From positions 186,001 through 250,000 of the forward strand of contig NZ_SACP01000004.1 in NCBI RefSeq assembly GCF_004004555.2: a stretch of 64,000 nucleotides of DNA, written 5' to 3'. Below are positions 44,729 through 54,577 of the stretch, piece after piece (position 1 is the first letter of the stretch; each line of letters opens with the position of its first letter). The DNA comes from Methylobacterium oryzihabitans (GTDB lineage Bacteria; Pseudomonadota; Alphaproteobacteria; Rhizobiales; Beijerinckiaceae). The translations under genes and the position numbers were made by a program. Below the pieces are notes generated by a model. It was not told the origin of the DNA and ran no database searches. It saw only the letters and a program-made list of their open reading frames with translations.

Positions 44729-46845
44729 GAGATCGTCCCGAGGGACTTGATCTCGACGCCGCGGGCGATCTCGAGGTGCGACAGCACCGGAAGGGTCGGG
44801 AACATGCGCTCGACGATCATCCGCACATAGGGCCGGGCGTCGGGCGCGGTGACAAGGGCGAAGCCGTGGGTCTCCTTCTGGCGGGCGCGGATCGCCGCCG
44901 AGGCCTCGGTGCCGAACTGCTCGACGAGGCGCGGGTCGATGTCGAACTCGACCACCTCGCCCTTGGCGTCGCGCTTGAGGCTCTGGTGGAACGACAGGTC
45001 CCAGCGGCTGCCGAGGCGCAGCACGCTGAGCACCCCGTCCTCGGCGAGGTCGCCGCAGATCTGCTGCGCCACCCGCATCCGCACGTGCTCGGCGATCTGC
45101 TCGGCCCGGCGCGCATGCGGCGAGATCTCGGCCACCGCCTCCAGGATCAGGTGCAGGTTGCGGATCGAGACCCGCTCGGCGAGCAGCAGCTTGAGCACCG
45201 CCTGGAGGCTCGACTGCGAGATCTGCGACGGGCAGATCTCGTCGAGCAGGCGCTTGTACTCGGGGTCGAGGCGGTCGATGAGGCCGCGCATGTCCTTGTA
45301 GGACAGGAGGTGGGGCAGGTTGTTGCGGATCACCTCGGACAGGTGGGTGAGGATCACCGAGGCGCCGTCGACCGGCTCGAGCCCGGCGCGGCGGACCTCG
45401 TGGCCGTAGGATTCGAGCACCCACAGCGCCTTGAGGCCGAAGGCCGGCTCGCGCACCTCCTCGCCCGGCACGTCCGGCATCGGCCCGTCGCCGACCACCA
45501 CCAGCACCTCGCCGGGCCGGGTCTCGTGGGTCGCCGCGAGGGTGCCGTGGATGCGGATCTGGTAGGAGCGCGGCGGCAGCGACAGGCTGTCGGTGAGCTT
45601 GATGTCGGGGACGACGAAGCCGTACTGGATCGCGAACTTGCGCCGCATCTTGGCGACCCGGTGGCCGAGCTCGGCGCGGGAGTTCTGGAGCTGGCCGGAG
45701 AGCTGGCGGCCGAGCAGCAGCTCGACCTCCGGGGTCTTCAGCGCCTCCTTGACCGAATCGCGGGCGGTGGCCTGGCTCTTCGCCTCCTCCTCCTCGGCGA
45801 GCCGGCGCACCGCCTCGGCCTCCTCGGCGGCGCGCCGGCGCGGGATGACGACCGCGACGAAGCCCATCAGCAGGCCGAGCGCGGTGAACGGCACCAGCGG
45901 CAGGCCCGGCACCAGGGCGAACACCCCCATCAGCCCGGCCGCGACCATCAGGGCGCGGGGATAGGCGCCGAGCTGGCCGAGCACCGCCCGCTCGGTCGAG
46001 CCGCGGGTGCCGCCCTTCGACACCAGCAGGCCGGCGGCGAGCGAGACGATGAGGGCGGGAATCTGCGAGACGAGGCCGTCGCCGACCGACAGCTTGGTGA
46101 ACACGTCGGCGGCGGTGGCGAGCGCCATGCCGTGACGGGTGGTGCCGATGATGATGCCGCCGAAGATGTTGACCGCGATGATGATGAGCGAGGCCACCGC
46201 CTCGCCGCGGACGAACTTCGAGGCGCCGTCCATGGCGCCGAAGAACGCGCTCTCCTCCTCCAGCTCGCGCCGCCGGCGCTGCGCCTCCTTCTCGTCGACC
46301 AGCCCGGCATTGAGATCGGCGTCGATCGCCATCTGCTTGCCGGGGATCGCGTCGAGGGTGAAGCGGGCGCCGACCTCGGCGATGCGGGTCGCGCCCTTGG
46401 TGATGACGAGGAAGTTGACCGTGATGAGGATCGCGAAGACCACGATCCCGATCACGAAGTCGCCGCTCATCACGAACTGCGAGAAGCCCTGGATGACGTG
46501 GCCGGCGGCGTCGACCCCGGTCTGGCCGTTGGCGAGGATCAGCCGGGTCGTGGCGATGCCGAGCGCCAGCCGCAGCAGCGTGGCGATGAGCAGCACGGTC
46601 GGGAAGGCGGAGAATTCGAGCGGCTTCTGGATCCAGAGCGCGACCATCAGGATCAGCACCGACAGGGCGATCGAGAAGGCGAGCCCGACATCGATGAGCA
46701 AAGCCGGCACCGGCAGGAACAGCACCGCCAGGATGCAGACCACGCCGACCGCGAAGCCGACGTCCCGCCTCGAGCGCGGCTCCACCGCCGCCACCGCTCC
46801 CAGCACCGCCATCCCGGACACGCCCCCGCTCACCGACGCCGGCAT
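44725..46845 (-). CDS. flhA: Flagellar export apparatus protein FlhA
   Basis: FlhA is the large export-gate subunit of 706 residues that takes up substrate-chaperone complexes. The N-terminal half holds about eight membrane helices with the FHIPEP-type signature region ([20 protein letters not shown], then TTRLIL) and [20 protein letters not shown]. The C-terminal half is the cytosolic ring-forming domain ([20 protein letters not shown]). It lies between fliQ and fliR. Confidence 0.97.
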   Translation of the reverse strand: MPASVSGGVSGMAVLGAVAAVEPRSRRDVGFAVGVVCILAVLFLPVPALLIDVGLAFSIALSVLILMVALWIQKPLEFSAFPTVLLIATLLRLALGIATTRLILANGQTGVDAAGHVIQGFSQFVMSGDFVIGIVVFAILITVNFLVITKGATRIAEVGARFTLDAIPGKQMAIDADLNAGLVDEKEAQRRRRELEEESAFFGAMDGASKFVRGEAVASLIIIAVNIFGGIIIGTTRHGMALATAADVFTKLSVGDGLVSQIPALIVSLAAGLLVSKGGTRGSTERAVLGQLGAYPRALMVAAGLMGVFALVPGLPLVPFTALGLLMGFVAVVIPRRRAAEEAEAVRRLAEEEEAKSQATARDSVKEALKTPEVELLLGRQLSGQLQNSRAELGHRVAKMRRKFAIQYGFVVPDIKLTDSLSLPPRSYQIRIHGTLAATHETRPGEVLVVVGDGPMPDVPGEEVREPAFGLKALWVLESYGHEVRRAGLEPVDGASVILTHLSEVIRNNLPHLLSYKDMRGLIDRLDPEYKRLLDEICPSQISQSSLQAVLKLLLAERVSIRNLHLILEAVAEISPHARRAEQIAEHVRMRVAQQICGDLAEDGVLSVLRLGSRWDLSFHQSLKRDAKGEVVEFDIDPRLVEQFGTEASAAIRARQKETHGFALVTAPDARPYVRMIVERMFPTLPVLSHLEIARGVEIKSLGTIS

Positions 46846-46880
46846 GATCGGCCCGCAAGCTTGCGCGAGCCTCGCGGCGA

Positions 46881-47147
46881 TCAGAACCCGGTGACGATCC
46901 GGCCGTAGGTCGCCTCGGTGAAGGCGTAGATCTGGGTGCCGACGAACGATCCGGTCATCAGCAGCACGAGCAGGATCACCAGGATCTTCGGCACGAAGGT
47001 CAGGGTGACCTCCTGGATCTGGGTCAGGGCCTGGACCAGGGCGACCACGATGCCGACCGCCATCGCGGCGCCGACCGCGGGGCCCGACCCGATGATGACG
47101 GTCCAGATCGCCTGGCGGACCAGTTCGAGGGCGTCGACCTCGTTCAC
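46881..47147 (-). CDS. fliQ: Flagellar type III export protein FliQ
   Basis: FliQ is an 88-residue export-gate subunit with two membrane helices ([20 protein letters not shown] and [20 protein letters not shown]) joined by [20 protein letters not shown], which is nearly invariant in the family. It is 35 bp upstream of flhA. Confidence 0.95.
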   Translation of the reverse strand: MNEVDALELVRQAIWTVIIGSGPAVGAAMAVGIVVALVQALTQIQEVTLTFVPKILVILLVLLMTGSFVGTQIYAFTEATYGRIVTGF

Positions 47148-47181
47148 GGCCGCCTCCCGCCCGGGCGCGTCGGGCGCCTCC

Positions 47182-47211
47182 CGCCCACGCGCGTCACGCC
47201 CACGGGCGTCA
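47182..47211. repeat. 15-bp tandem duplication at the flgD stop
   Basis: CGCCCACGCGCGTCA (47182-47196) and CGCCCACGGGCGTCA (47197-47211) are tandem 15-bp units with one mismatch. The second contains the flgD stop codon (47209-47211), so the first looks like a copied gene end. Confidence 0.6.
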
Positions 47212-47622
47212 CGACACCACCACGCCGGAGCCGAGGAGCAGCTCCCGGCCGTCGGCGAGCTGGGCCACGGCGCCGTCGCTGGTCAGCTTGACCGAGGCGA
47301 CCGCCCCCGCGACCGTCCCGTCGGCCGAGGTGACGGTGCGGCCGATGATGCCGTCGGCCTGCGACAGGTAGGACGACGACAGCAGCGAATCGAGCTTCTG
47401 GTTCATCTTGGTGCTCTGCTCGACCTCCGAGAAGGTGGCGAGCTGGCCCATGTAGTCCGTCGAGTCCATCGGCTTGGTCGGATCCTGGTTCTTGAGCTGC
47501 GCCAGGAGCAGCTTCAGGAACGCGTCGGAGCCGAGCGACGACATCGCGGCGCTTCCGGCCCTGGTCGCGGTGCCGGCGGTGCTGGTCGTCGTGGCCGCGG
47601 TCGTGGCGGGGACGGTGGTCAT
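47209..47622 (-). CDS. flgD: Hook assembly scaffold protein FlgD (short)
   Basis: FlgD caps the growing hook. The conserved core SDAFLKLLLAQLKNQDPTKP followed by MDSTDYMGQLATFSEVEQST is present at about 32-72. At 137 residues it lacks most of the C-terminal beta domains of enterobacterial FlgD (about 230 residues), which is common in Rhizobiales. It lies between flbT and fliQ. Confidence 0.93.
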   Translation of the reverse strand: MTTVPATTAATTTSTAGTATRAGSAAMSSLGSDAFLKLLLAQLKNQDPTKPMDSTDYMGQLATFSEVEQSTKMNQKLDSLLSSSYLSQADGIIGRTVTSADGTVAGAVASVKLTSDGAVAQLADGRELLLGSGVVVS

Positions 47623-47704
47623 GGGCGGGCTCTCTCGTCGCGGGGATCGCGCGGCGCCGGCGGCTCGCGCCGGCGCCGAATCGGTCGTCCGCGCCGCCAG
47701 GATA

Positions 47705-48124
47705 TCAGGCGGCGCGGGTCGGGGTCTCGGGCATCGACGGCGCGCCGCCGGCGAGCACCGTGGCCTCGGCCGGATAGAGGCCGCGGATCACCTTGAGCGC
47801 CTCGAACGGCCGCTCGGCCTCGATCATCGCCGCCGCGTTGCGCAGGCCGTGCAGGATCTCGGCGTTGACGAAGGTCGCCATCAGCGCCGCGTCGAGCCGG
47901 CGGTAGACGGCGCGGGCCTCCTCGGCCCGGGCGGGCTCGATCAGCATCGTCTGCGCCGCGAAGTAGAGCTGGCGCAGGGGCGTCGTCGCCTCCTCGGGCT
48001 GGATGACGTGGTTCTCCAGGAGGAAGGTGGCGTCGTTCATCAGCTCGATCGTCACCTTGCGGTCGACCCGCAGCACGGCGCCGTTGATGAACACGCGCTC
48101 GCCGGCGCGCAGGGAGAGGTTCAT
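47705..48124 (-). CDS. flbT: Flagellin translation repressor FlbT
   Basis: FlbT binds flagellin mRNA leaders and limits flagellin synthesis in alphaproteobacteria. The 139-residue protein matches the family: [40 protein letters not shown] and [20 protein letters not shown]. The ATG at 48122-48124 is the natural start; a longer frame overlaps flaF. The pairing with FlaF, its antagonist, supports the call. No flagellin gene is in the window. Confidence 0.95.
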   Translation of the reverse strand: MNLSLRAGERVFINGAVLRVDRKVTIELMNDATFLLENHVIQPEEATTPLRQLYFAAQTMLIEPARAEEARAVYRRLDAALMATFVNAEILHGLRNAAAMIEAERPFEALKVIRGLYPAEATVLAGGAPSMPETPTRAA

Positions 48125-48132
48125 CCGCCGGG

Positions 48133-48480
48133 TCACCGCAGGCCGTCCCGGATCGTGCTGTTGACCTCGATGAGTGCCGCGAGGCTGCGCGTGGGCGTGC
48201 GCAGCACCTCGCTCGCCTCGCGCATGCTCCACAGGCCGATCGAGACGAGATCGGCCCGCAGCCCGTCGGGCAGGCCGTTCTCCGGGCTGATGAGGTCGTC
48301 GATGAGGATGTCCCACAGCCGGTGCAGGAAGCTCACCGCCTCGCCGCGATCCTCCAGCCCCGCCTCGTCGGCGTCGGCGGTGCGCAGCAGGCCGATCGCC
48401 CGGTCGAACGCGGCGCGCTCGCGCTCGCGGCAGAGTTCGGAGGAATCCTCGAGGATCTCGGAATAGGAGAACCGGTACAT
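48133..48480 (-). CDS. flaF: Flagellar biosynthesis regulator FlaF
   Basis: FlaF promotes flagellin translation and secretion in alphaproteobacteria, opposing FlbT. The 115-residue protein shows [39 protein letters not shown] and [19 protein letters not shown], all typical. It is 8 bp upstream of flbT and 149 bp downstream of flgL. Confidence 0.95.
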   Translation of the reverse strand: MYRFSYSEILEDSSELCRERERAAFDRAIGLLRTADADEAGLEDRGEAVSFLHRLWDILIDDLISPENGLPDGLRADLVSIGLWSMREASEVLRTPTRSLAALIEVNSTIRDGLR

Positions 48481-48629
48481 GGTCGATGCTGCCTCGCGTG
48501 GGTCAGGCCCGCGGCGCCGTTGCCGGCGCCGCGCGGTGCTCCGGCGCAGCGCCGGCGAAAGGGTGTCGGGCGGGCCGGCCGCGGGTCGCGGCCTCCCGGA
48601 GCCCGGGAACCGTGGTCATCGCTCCCCCG

Positions 48630-49664
48630 TCACAGGTAGTTGACGAGGCTGAGCTGGCGCAGCTGCGCCGTGAGGTTGTAGGACACCTGGATCTGCTGCT
48701 GGATCAGCTGGCCCCGGGTGATCGCCGCCTGCTGGTCGACGCCCTCCAGGTCGTTGAGCTGGGTGGCGAGCAGGGCGCGCTGGGCGCCCATCCGGGTGTT
48801 GGCGGCGGCGACCATCGCCTGCGAGCGGCCGAGATCGGCCTGCACGTCGACGAGCCCGTCGCTCGCCTTGCCGAGCAGGCCGATGACCCGGTCGGTGACG
48901 AGGGTCTGGACCTTGTCCGAGAAGGCGGTCGCGCCGAGGTCGGAGGCCATGACGTAGGCCATCGCCAGCATCCGCACCGGCGCGCTGTTGGCGGTGGCCG
49001 AGGTCGTGACCGTCTCGGTGGTCGAGATGCGGCTGGTCAGGACGTCGCTCGACGCCGACGACCAGTCCGCCTTCCAGCCGGCCTCGTCGAACAGGTCGGC
49101 GAAGGCGCCGTCGAGGAACGCCGCCATGTCCGCCTCGCTGATCGAGGCCGCCCGCGGATCGCCCTGGGGGAAGCCGAAGGCGAGGTCGAAGGCGTCGGCG
49201 ACCTTCGCCTTGGCCGCGTCGGCGTAGTCCGCCACCGGCTTCTGCTGCGCGTTGGTGCCGGCGAACAGGTACTGGCCGCCGCTGGCCTTGTTGAGCCCGG
49301 CGGTCAGGGCCGCGAGCTGGGTCGCGGCGGTCTCCTTGATCGCCGCGGCGCGCTGGCTCGGCGTGGTCCCGACCAGGGTCGCGAGCACCGAATCGGCCGC
49401 CTTCTGCAGGTCGCTCAGGCTGGCCTGGGTGGTGCTGAGCCGAAGCGACACGAGGCCGTTGCCGGTCTTGAGCCCGTCGATCTCCTCCATCTCCCGGCGC
49501 AGCGCGATGCCGAGGCCGACGCCGTTGCCGAGCGCCAGCCCGACATCGGCGTAGCGGCCGTCGACGCTCTCCTGGTTGGCCTTGGCGAGCTCGCTCTGGA
49601 GCTTGCCGAGACCGGCCCGGGACGAGTTCCACAGGGTCAGGGTCGAGATGAAGCTGGTCTGCAT
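48630..49664 (-). CDS. flgL: Hook-filament junction protein FlgL (HAP3)
   Basis: FlgL joins hook and filament. The 344-residue protein has a flagellin-like N-terminus (FISTLTLWNSSRAGLGKLQS ELAKANQESVDGRYADVGLA), the SGGQYLFAGTNAQQKPV segment typical of hook-associated flagellin relatives, and a helical C-terminus ending LTAQLRQLSLVNYL. It follows flgK after 4 bp. Confidence 0.93.
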   Translation of the reverse strand: MQTSFISTLTLWNSSRAGLGKLQSELAKANQESVDGRYADVGLALGNGVGLGIALRREMEEIDGLKTGNGLVSLRLSTTQASLSDLQKAADSVLATLVGTTPSQRAAAIKETAATQLAALTAGLNKASGGQYLFAGTNAQQKPVADYADAAKAKVADAFDLAFGFPQGDPRAASISEADMAAFLDGAFADLFDEAGWKADWSSASSDVLTSRISTTETVTTSATANSAPVRMLAMAYVMASDLGATAFSDKVQTLVTDRVIGLLGKASDGLVDVQADLGRSQAMVAAANTRMGAQRALLATQLNDLEGVDQQAAITRGQLIQQQIQVSYNLTAQLRQLSLVNYL

Positions 49665-49668
49665 GGCC

Positions 49669-51144
49669 TCAGTTCACCGCGTTGAGCAGGATCTTCATCA
49701 GGTCGTCGATCACCGAGATCAGCTTCGCCGAGGCGGAGTAGGATTGCTGGAGCTGGAGCGTCCGCGCGGTCTCGTCGTCGGTGCTGACGCCGGTGGCGGC
49801 CGAGAGCGCGCCGGAGGCCTGGTTCAGCAGCGTGGTCTGGTAGTCGACCTCGCCGGTGGCGGTCTTGCGCCGGGCCTCGATCCAGCCGGCCGAGGTGGTG
49901 GCGAAGTCCTGGAGGGTCGCGGCGCCGCCGATCCCGGTGGCGGCGGCGTAGGACCCGGTGCCCTTCAGGGTCTTCACCAGGGCGTCGAGGCGGCCGGAAT
50001 AGGCCGCGTCGGTGCCGGCCGCGGCCGGGTTGGCGCGGTAGCCGGCGCCGTTCATGCCGCCGTCGCGCAGGGTGGCGAGGCTGCCGCCGGCCGCCGGATC
50101 GGCGGCCGGGTTGATCCGGATCGCGGTGGCGAGGCCGGCGTCACTCCCGGGCAGCACCGCGGCGCCGCCGGTGGTGAACACGCCGGAGGTGAACAGGCCG
50201 GCGCGGGCGGGCCCGGGCGGGGTGGTGGTGCTGGTCTCGGCGAAGGCCCGGATCAGCGTGCCGGCCATCGCGTCGAGCTGCGCCTCGTAGGTGGTCGCGA
50301 CCGTGTCGCGCAGCTCCGCCAGCCCGGCGATGCGGCCGCCCTGCAGCGGCATCGGCGAGCCCGGGCCGGTGACCGCGACCCCGTCGATCATCACCGCGGC
50401 GCCGACCGTGCCGGGGTTGTAGACCGCGGTCGCCGCGAAGCTGACCGTGCGCGCCGCCCGGTCGAACAGCGGCACGCCGCTGTCGGTGTAGACCGCCAGA
50501 TCGCCGCCGGCGCGGGCGACGGTGGTGATGCCGACCTCCTCCGACAGCTTGGCGAGGATGCGGTCGCGGTTGTCGAGGTCGTCGCTGATGTCGCCCCCGC
50601 TCACCGTCCCCTTCATCACCGCGCGGTTGGCGAGGTCGAACTGGGCGAGCAGGTCGTTGATCCGGGCGACCGAGTCGCGGATCGCGGTGTCGGCGTCGCG
50701 GCGCACGGTCTGCACCGCGCCCGCCGCCCGGTTGAGGCTGCCGGCGAGGTCGCTCGCCCTGTCGAGGAGCGAGCGGGCGAGGTCGCCGTTGTCGGGGGCG
50801 TTGGCGGAGGATTGCAGGGCGGTGGCGAAGGCCGCGACCTTCGCCGCCGGCGAGGCCGCGTCGTCCGGGTCGCCCACCGTCTGCTGCAGGCTGGTGAGGC
50901 CGCCGAGCAGCGCCTCGCGGCTCGCCAGCGACGAGGTGCCGTCGAGCATGCGGGCGAACAGGGCGTCGTCGCTTGCCCGGCGCACCGCCACCGAGGCGCC
51001 GCCGCCGCCCGAGACCACGGTCGCGACCTTGCGCGAATAGGTCGGATCGGTCGCCCCGGCGCTGTTGCGCGCCGAGACCGCGATCTGCGTCGCGTTGGCG
51101 AGCAGCGACGAGCGGGCGGTGTTGAGGGCGAGGGAGAGACCCAT
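49669..51144 (-). CDS. flgK: Hook-filament junction protein FlgK (HAP1)
   Basis: FlgK is the first hook-filament junction protein. The 491-residue chain starts MGLSLALNTARSSLLANATQ and has LQQTVGDPDDAASPAAKVAAF near 90-110, a central variable region, and the family C-terminus around VDYQTTLLNQASGALSAATG VSTDDETARTLQLQQSYSAS. It lies 46 bp after flgE. Confidence 0.94.
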   Translation of the reverse strand: MGLSLALNTARSSLLANATQIAVSARNSAGATDPTYSRKVATVVSGGGGASVAVRRASDDALFARMLDGTSSLASREALLGGLTSLQQTVGDPDDAASPAAKVAAFATALQSSANAPDNGDLARSLLDRASDLAGSLNRAAGAVQTVRRDADTAIRDSVARINDLLAQFDLANRAVMKGTVSGGDISDDLDNRDRILAKLSEEVGITTVARAGGDLAVYTDSGVPLFDRAARTVSFAATAVYNPGTVGAAVMIDGVAVTGPGSPMPLQGGRIAGLAELRDTVATTYEAQLDAMAGTLIRAFAETSTTTPPGPARAGLFTSGVFTTGGAAVLPGSDAGLATAIRINPAADPAAGGSLATLRDGGMNGAGYRANPAAAGTDAAYSGRLDALVKTLKGTGSYAAATGIGGAATLQDFATTSAGWIEARRKTATGEVDYQTTLLNQASGALSAATGVSTDDETARTLQLQQSYSASAKLISVIDDLMKILLNAVN

Positions 51145-51190
51145 CGACAGGTTCCGGAGCAGGGGTGAGCGGCGGGTGAGCCGGCGGAGG

Positions 51191-52447
51191 CTACCGCTTC
51201 AGGTTCATCAGGATCTCGAGCAGGTCGTTGCCGGTCGAGAACACCTTCGAGTTGGCGGTGTAGACCGTCTGCGCCTCGATCATCGCGGTCAGCTCGGTGC
51301 TGACGTCGACGTTGGACGCTTCGAGCGAGCCCGACTTGACCTTGCCGAAGCCGCCGGCGCCGGCGAAGCCGATCTGGAGGTCGCCGCTGGTGGTGCTGGT
51401 GGTGTAGACGTTGCCGGCCTTCGGATCGAGGTTGTCGGGGCTGTCGACCGTGGCGACCGGCACCTTGAACGCGGCGAGGCGGCTGCCGTCGTCGTAGACC
51501 GCGTAGACCGTGCCGTCGGGGTCGAACTGGGCCGACTTCACCGCGCTCGGCGCCTTGCCGTCGGCGGCTCCCTTCAGGCTGTAGTCGCCGGCGAGGTTGG
51601 TCAGGGTGCTGAAGTCGAACGACAGCGTGCGCCCGCCGACCGGGATGCCGATATCCGTGGTCGTCAGCGCGCCGCCGCCGGGGGCGGTCGCGGTGGCGAG
51701 CTGGCCGCTGGCGTTGAAGCCGAGGGTCGCGGTCGCCAGCCAGGCGTTGCCCGACGCGTTGTAGACCCGCGCGGTCCAGTTGTTGGCGCCGTTGTTCGTC
51801 ATGTAGACGTCGAGGGTTACCTTAGCCCCCTGGGGATCGTAGGTGAGGATCGAGGTCTTCTTGGCGTAGCCGTAGGTCGTCGCCGTGCCGCTCTCCGTCG
51901 AGGGCGGCGTCGTGGCGGTGTTGGTCGCGGTCGCGTCGAGGTTGCCGCCGAACAGGCCGGACTTCGATGCCGTCGCCTGCATGGCGAACTGGTTCATGTT
52001 GACCGGCACCAGCCCGTCGGTGCTGTTGAGGGTCGGCACCGCCGGACCCGTCGAGAGGTCGTACCCGGTCAGGGCGAAGCCGGCGGCGTTGACGTAGTTG
52101 CCGGACTCGCCGTCCTTCACGAAGTTGCCGGCGCGGGTGAGGACCTTCACGCCGGCCGGGTCCTGCACGACGAAGAAGCCGTTGCCCTCGATCGCGAGGT
52201 CGCTCGTCGAGGTGGTGGTGGTGTTGACCCCGCCCTCGGTGACCGCGCGCCGCACCGTGGTCTCGACCGCGCCGGAATTGTAAGTGCCGGTGGCGCCGCC
52301 GTCGACGAGCAGCGACGAGAACTCGGTCGAGGCGCGCTTGTAGCCGGTGGTGCCGGAATTCTGCACGTTCTCGGCGACGGTGCTGATCCGGTTGGTCTGC
52401 GCGCCCATGCCCGACACGCCGGTGCGGAGCACTCCCAGGAGACTCAT
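51191..52447 (-). CDS. flgE: Flagellar hook protein FlgE
   Basis: FlgE is the hook subunit. The 418-residue protein has the rod/hook N-terminus (SLLGVLRTGVSGMGAQTNRI followed by STVAENVQNSGTTGYKRAST), FlgE-type D1/D2 domains (IEGNGFFVVQDPAGVKVLTR AGNFVKD), and the C-terminal helix (SNVDVSTELTAMIEAQTVYT ANSKVFSTGNDLL). It lies 73 bp downstream of fliI. Confidence 0.95.
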   Translation of the reverse strand: MSLLGVLRTGVSGMGAQTNRISTVAENVQNSGTTGYKRASTEFSSLLVDGGATGTYNSGAVETTVRRAVTEGGVNTTTTSTSDLAIEGNGFFVVQDPAGVKVLTRAGNFVKDGESGNYVNAAGFALTGYDLSTGPAVPTLNSTDGLVPVNMNQFAMQATASKSGLFGGNLDATATNTATTPPSTESGTATTYGYAKKTSILTYDPQGAKVTLDVYMTNNGANNWTARVYNASGNAWLATATLGFNASGQLATATAPGGGALTTTDIGIPVGGRTLSFDFSTLTNLAGDYSLKGAADGKAPSAVKSAQFDPDGTVYAVYDDGSRLAAFKVPVATVDSPDNLDPKAGNVYTTSTTSGDLQIGFAGAGGFGKVKSGSLEASNVDVSTELTAMIEAQTVYTANSKVFSTGNDLLEILMNLKR

Positions 52448-52520
52448 GTCGTGACCTCGATATTCGGAGACTGGCGGTGATTGAGGGGGTGTTCGGCTTG
52501 TGCGGGGCTGGAGCGGGCGG

Positions 52521-53840
52521 TCACCGGAGCGCCTCCGCCAGTTCGAGGAAGGCGTCCCGGCTCGGGCCGTGGGCGGGCTCCTGGCGCAGGGCCTCGTAGA
52601 CCCGCGGCACCAGCGCGACCGCGTGGTCGAGTTCGGGGTCGGCGCCGCTGCGGTAGCCGCCCATCAGGCGCAGGTCGCGGGTCTCCTCGAACCGGGCCAT
52701 CATGCTGCGCAGGCGCCGCACCAGCTCGCGCTGCTCGGCCGTCCAGACCTGATCGGCGAGGCGCGAGATCGAGCCCAGGGTGTTGACCGCCGGGTAGCGG
52801 CCCTGGTCGGCGATGGCGCGGTCGAGCACGACGTGGCCGTCGAGGGTGCCGCGGATGCTGTCGGCGACCGGGTCGTTGTGGTCGTCGCCGTCGACGAGGA
52901 CCGAGAACAGGCCGGTGATCGTCCCCTGCCCGTCCGGACCGGGCCCGGCCCGCTCCAGAAGGCGCGGCAGGTCGGAGAACACGCTCGGCGGGTAGCCGCG
53001 CGCCACCGCCGGCTCGCCGGCCGCCAGCGCCACGTCGCGGGCGGCGTGGGCGTAGCGGGTGACCGAATCGACGATCAGCAGGACCGACTCGCCGGCATCC
53101 CGGAACGCCTCGGCGACGGCGAGGGCCGCCCGCGGCGCCTGCCGGCGCATCATCGGGCTCTCGTCGCCGGTGGACACCACCACCACCGCGCGCGCCCGGC
53201 TCGGGGCCAGCGGTCCCTCGAGGAACTCGCGCACCTCGCGGCCGCGCTCGCCGACGAGCGCCACCACGACGCTGTCGAAGCCCTCCGCCCCGGCCAGCAT
53301 CGCCAGCAGGGTCGACTTGCCGACGCCCGAGCCGGCGAAGATGCCGATGCGCTGGCCGGCGCAGAGCGGCGTGAACAGGTCCAGCGCCCGCACGCCGGTG
53401 CGCACCGGGCGGCGCACCCGGGCCCGGCTCATCGCCGGGGGCGGGGCCGCGTCGAGGGGCATCGCCCGCTCGCCCGCCGGCAGCGGGCCGCCGCCGTCGA
53501 TGGGACGGCCGAGCGCGTCGATCACCCGGCCCTTCCAGCCGGGATGCGGCCGCAGGGCGGCCTCGCCGAGGCGGAACGCCCGGGCGCCGATCCCGGCCTC
53601 GATCCGGGCCTCGAACGGCTTGAGGGTGACCCCGCCGGCCTCGATCCGCACCACCTCGCCGACCTGGACGCGGCCGTCGGCCTCGATGCCCATGCGGTCG
53701 CCGAGCCGGACGAAGGCCGCGACCCCGCCGACCCGGCAGGCGCTCGCGGTCACCTCCTGCACCGGGCCGCCGACGCGCACCAGCGGCAGGGCCTGCCGTT
53801 CGGAGAGGGCCGCGCCGAGGCGCGCGAGGGCGTCGCTCAT
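52521..53840 (-). CDS. fliI: Flagellum-specific ATPase FliI
   Basis: FliI energises flagellar export. The 439-residue protein has Walker A GSGVGKST at 170-177, a Walker B strand in SVLLIVDSVTRYAHAARDVA, and the F1-like beta-subunit fold. The N-terminal barrel begins after MSDALARLGAALSERQALPL. The ATG at 53838-53840 is used; an upstream ATG in the same frame lies inside flgF. It is only 4 bp after flgF. Confidence 0.96.
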   Translation of the reverse strand: MSDALARLGAALSERQALPLVRVGGPVQEVTASACRVGGVAAFVRLGDRMGIEADGRVQVGEVVRIEAGGVTLKPFEARIEAGIGARAFRLGEAALRPHPGWKGRVIDALGRPIDGGGPLPAGERAMPLDAAPPPAMSRARVRRPVRTGVRALDLFTPLCAGQRIGIFAGSGVGKSTLLAMLAGAEGFDSVVVALVGERGREVREFLEGPLAPSRARAVVVVSTGDESPMMRRQAPRAALAVAEAFRDAGESVLLIVDSVTRYAHAARDVALAAGEPAVARGYPPSVFSDLPRLLERAGPGPDGQGTITGLFSVLVDGDDHNDPVADSIRGTLDGHVVLDRAIADQGRYPAVNTLGSISRLADQVWTAEQRELVRRLRSMMARFEETRDLRLMGGYRSGADPELDHAVALVPRVYEALRQEPAHGPSRDAFLELAEALR

Positions 53841-53844
53841 CGGC

Positions 53845-54570
53845 TCAGCTCGACGGCCCGAGGGTGCGGATGGCGTTGGCAAGCGCGTTCTCGCTGTCGC
53901 CGGTCAGCGTCGCGGCCTGCTCGAAGGTGCGCTGGATCATGATGAGCTTCGTCATCTCCAGGACCGGATTGACGTTGGCGCCCTCGGCGTAGCCCTGGAG
54001 GACGCCGATCCGCGAGAAGTCCTGCACCGCCGTGCCGGGCACGCTGGAGGCCACGGCACCGCTCGCCGCGCGGCTGAGCTTGGCCTGCGGGTCGAGGGTG
54101 AACACGCCGATCGTGCCGACCTGGTTGCGGTTCTGGACGATGCTGCCGTCGCGGCCGATCATCACCGGGCCGCCCTGCGGGTCGAGCAGGATCGGCGCGC
54201 CGCCGGAATCCAGCATCGGCTGCCCGGCGACGCTGAGGAGCTGGCCGGTGGCGTCCATCGTCATGCGGCCGTCGCGGGTGTAGAGCGGGCCGTTCGGCCC
54301 CTGCACCGAGAGCCAGGCGTCGCCCTGCACCGCCACGTCGAGGGGTGCGTCGGTGCGCTTCGCCTCGCCGGCCCGGCGCGAGATGAAGGTCTCGCCCGGG
54401 GACGCGAACGCGACCGGGCCGGCCCCGGCCTCGGCGAGCAGGGTCTCGAACCGGGTCTCCTCGGCGCGGTAGCCGCCGGTCGCCATGTTGGCGACGTTGT
54501 TGGCGACGGTGTTGAGCCGCTTCTCGAGGGCGATCTGGGCCGAGAGGGCGACGTAGAGGCCGTTCTGCAT
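53845..54570 (-). CDS. flgF: Proximal rod protein FlgF
   Basis: FlgF is a proximal rod subunit of 241 residues. It starts MQNGLYVALSAQIALEKRLN TVANNVANMATGGYRAEETR, has DVAVQGDAWLSVQGPNGPLY TRDGRM in the middle, and ends with GANVNPVLEMTKLIMIQRTF EQAATL. It is 7 bp downstream of the repeat-bearing DUF1217 gene, so that gene is the head of the flgF-fliI transcription unit. Confidence 0.95.
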   Translation of the reverse strand: MQNGLYVALSAQIALEKRLNTVANNVANMATGGYRAEETRFETLLAEAGAGPVAFASPGETFISRRAGEAKRTDAPLDVAVQGDAWLSVQGPNGPLYTRDGRMTMDATGQLLSVAGQPMLDSGGAPILLDPQGGPVMIGRDGSIVQNRNQVGTIGVFTLDPQAKLSRAASGAVASSVPGTAVQDFSRIGVLQGYAEGANVNPVLEMTKLIMIQRTFEQAATLTGDSENALANAIRTLGPSS

Positions 54571-54577
54571 GGGTCTC

